Below, piece after piece: positions 63,259 through 64,000 of a stretch of DNA of 64,000 nucleotides (positions within the stretch are counted from its first letter, which is position 1; each line of letters opens with the position of its first letter). The stretch covers positions 233,997 through 297,996 of the forward strand of contig NW_019773637.1 of the NCBI RefSeq assembly GCF_001039355.2, in the 5' to 3' direction. Origin of the DNA: Lingula anatina (lineage: Eukaryota; Brachiopoda; Lingulata; Lingulida; Lingulidae). A model generated the notes under the pieces. It ran no database searches and was not told the DNA's origin. It saw only the letters and a list, made by a program, of their open reading frames with translations. Position numbers and translations under genes: made by a program.

Positions 63259-63420
63259 CAGTGTTTCCCCTGGCTTTCAAGCTCTGCGAGGTGGTAGGCA
63301 GTCCGGGATCCCAGCAATACTAGGGGGGTCCGGGGGCATGCCCCCCCGGAAAATTTTTTTAAATCGAGATGCAATTTGGTGCATTTTAGGGTATTTAGAA
63401 CCGATTTTTTTTACATTTTA
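63259..63420 (+). mobile_element. hAT-like transposon terminus
   Basis: Begins CAGTGTTTCCCCTGG exactly where the repeated block ends, followed by a GC-rich GGGGGGTCCGGGGGCATGCC CCCC palindromic segment. CAGTGTTTCCC termini with such GC-rich subterminal hairpins are, from memory, common in hAT-like elements of invertebrates and fishes. The opposite end is not seen before the window ends, so the right boundary given is arbitrary. Confidence 0.6.
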
Positions 63421-64000
63421 TGTGGCACTGAATTGTCTTGTTTTAGATGTTTTGAGGAGTAAATTCAGTAATGACATAACAAAGGTTTGGACAAAATTTA
63501 TTTTCCAGTCTGTGCATTCACTCAGTTTAGTCCTTTTCAGTTTATAGAACATACTCTTTCAAAAAAAAAAAAGTCAACTTCTTTAATACTTACAAGATAA
63601 AGGGCTTACTACATTGAATTATTTTTAAATTGACCAAAAAGTTGATAAAATATGTTGTTTTTACCGTTTTCACATTCTTGTGAAAGTAACTGGTCAATTG
63701 ACTTTGCGTGTGCGAGCGCTTCATCCTAATATAAAACTGCCGCAAAAAGTTCTCTCTCTTGTCGTTCAGCGCAAAGCGACTCCCGCTACTAGTTATACGT
63801 AGTTTGAGATGTAATTTACAATCAACAACTTCAAACACCGTTAAATGAATTCTTCGGAATTAAAGAGATGAAAATCACACTTATCATCAATTTTAGTTCT
63901 TCGTTTATTCATGTATATGGTTCTATTCAGTCATGGAAATTCATATTCAATGCATAGGTTTCCACGCGAAATACTGACGTGACCCAGTTTTACAACGCTA
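63421..64000. other. Non-coding sequence, possibly transposon interior
   Basis: AT-rich; short frames only, none recognisable. It may be interior of the element starting at 63259 or flanking intron. Confidence 0.35.

Overview
This window is metazoan nuclear DNA: AT-rich, with short exons, GT-AG introns, many microsatellites and several DNA-transposon/MITE insertions. The gene content is ordinary for animals. The style (MITEs, tandem secreted EF-hand genes, haplotype redundancy) suggests a marine invertebrate, perhaps a mollusc, but the phylum is an inference. All identifications are from reading the translations; no database search was run.

Layout. 1-8.6 kb: the 3' part of a DNAJC16-like gene (+), in which a ~2.35 kb block with two exons appears twice. 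8.6-24.3 kb: a complete vigilin/HDLBP multi-KH gene (-), 21 coding exons summing exactly to 1278 codons plus stop, converging tail-to-tail on DNAJC16; one intron carries a 1.5 kb hAT-like element. 23.8-29.5 kb: two interleaved copies of the vigilin promoter region. One has a TA-flanked terminal-inverted-repeat transposon split by a single N, the other shows the matching empty site. 30.9-32.3 kb: CPTP-like ceramide-1-phosphate transfer protein (-). 34.7-38.8 kb: a ten-exon papain-family cysteine protease (+). 39.7-51.8 kb: five tandem two-exon genes (+) for secreted EF-hand proteins, with a decayed relic at each edge and three MITEs between members. 55.0-58.5 kb: NECAP (-), seven coding exons, including a 31-bp last exon that supplies the C-terminal WxxF motif. 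58.7-61.2 kb: probable start of a head-to-head gene (+) whose start codon is split by an intron. 59.7-63.3 kb: another repeated block, one copy ending in a hAT-like terminus.

The housekeeping genes work separately: chaperone, RNA binding, lipid transfer, clathrin coat. The distinctive locus is the EF-hand array: small secreted calcium-binding proteins with shared TATA-containing promoters, made by repeated block duplication. Isolated single Ns (3039, 18602, 25922, 28198, 59761, 62103) mostly sit at repeated blocks. Several apparent duplications are therefore probably alternative haplotypes placed in series by the assembler, and copy number near those Ns should not be taken at face value.
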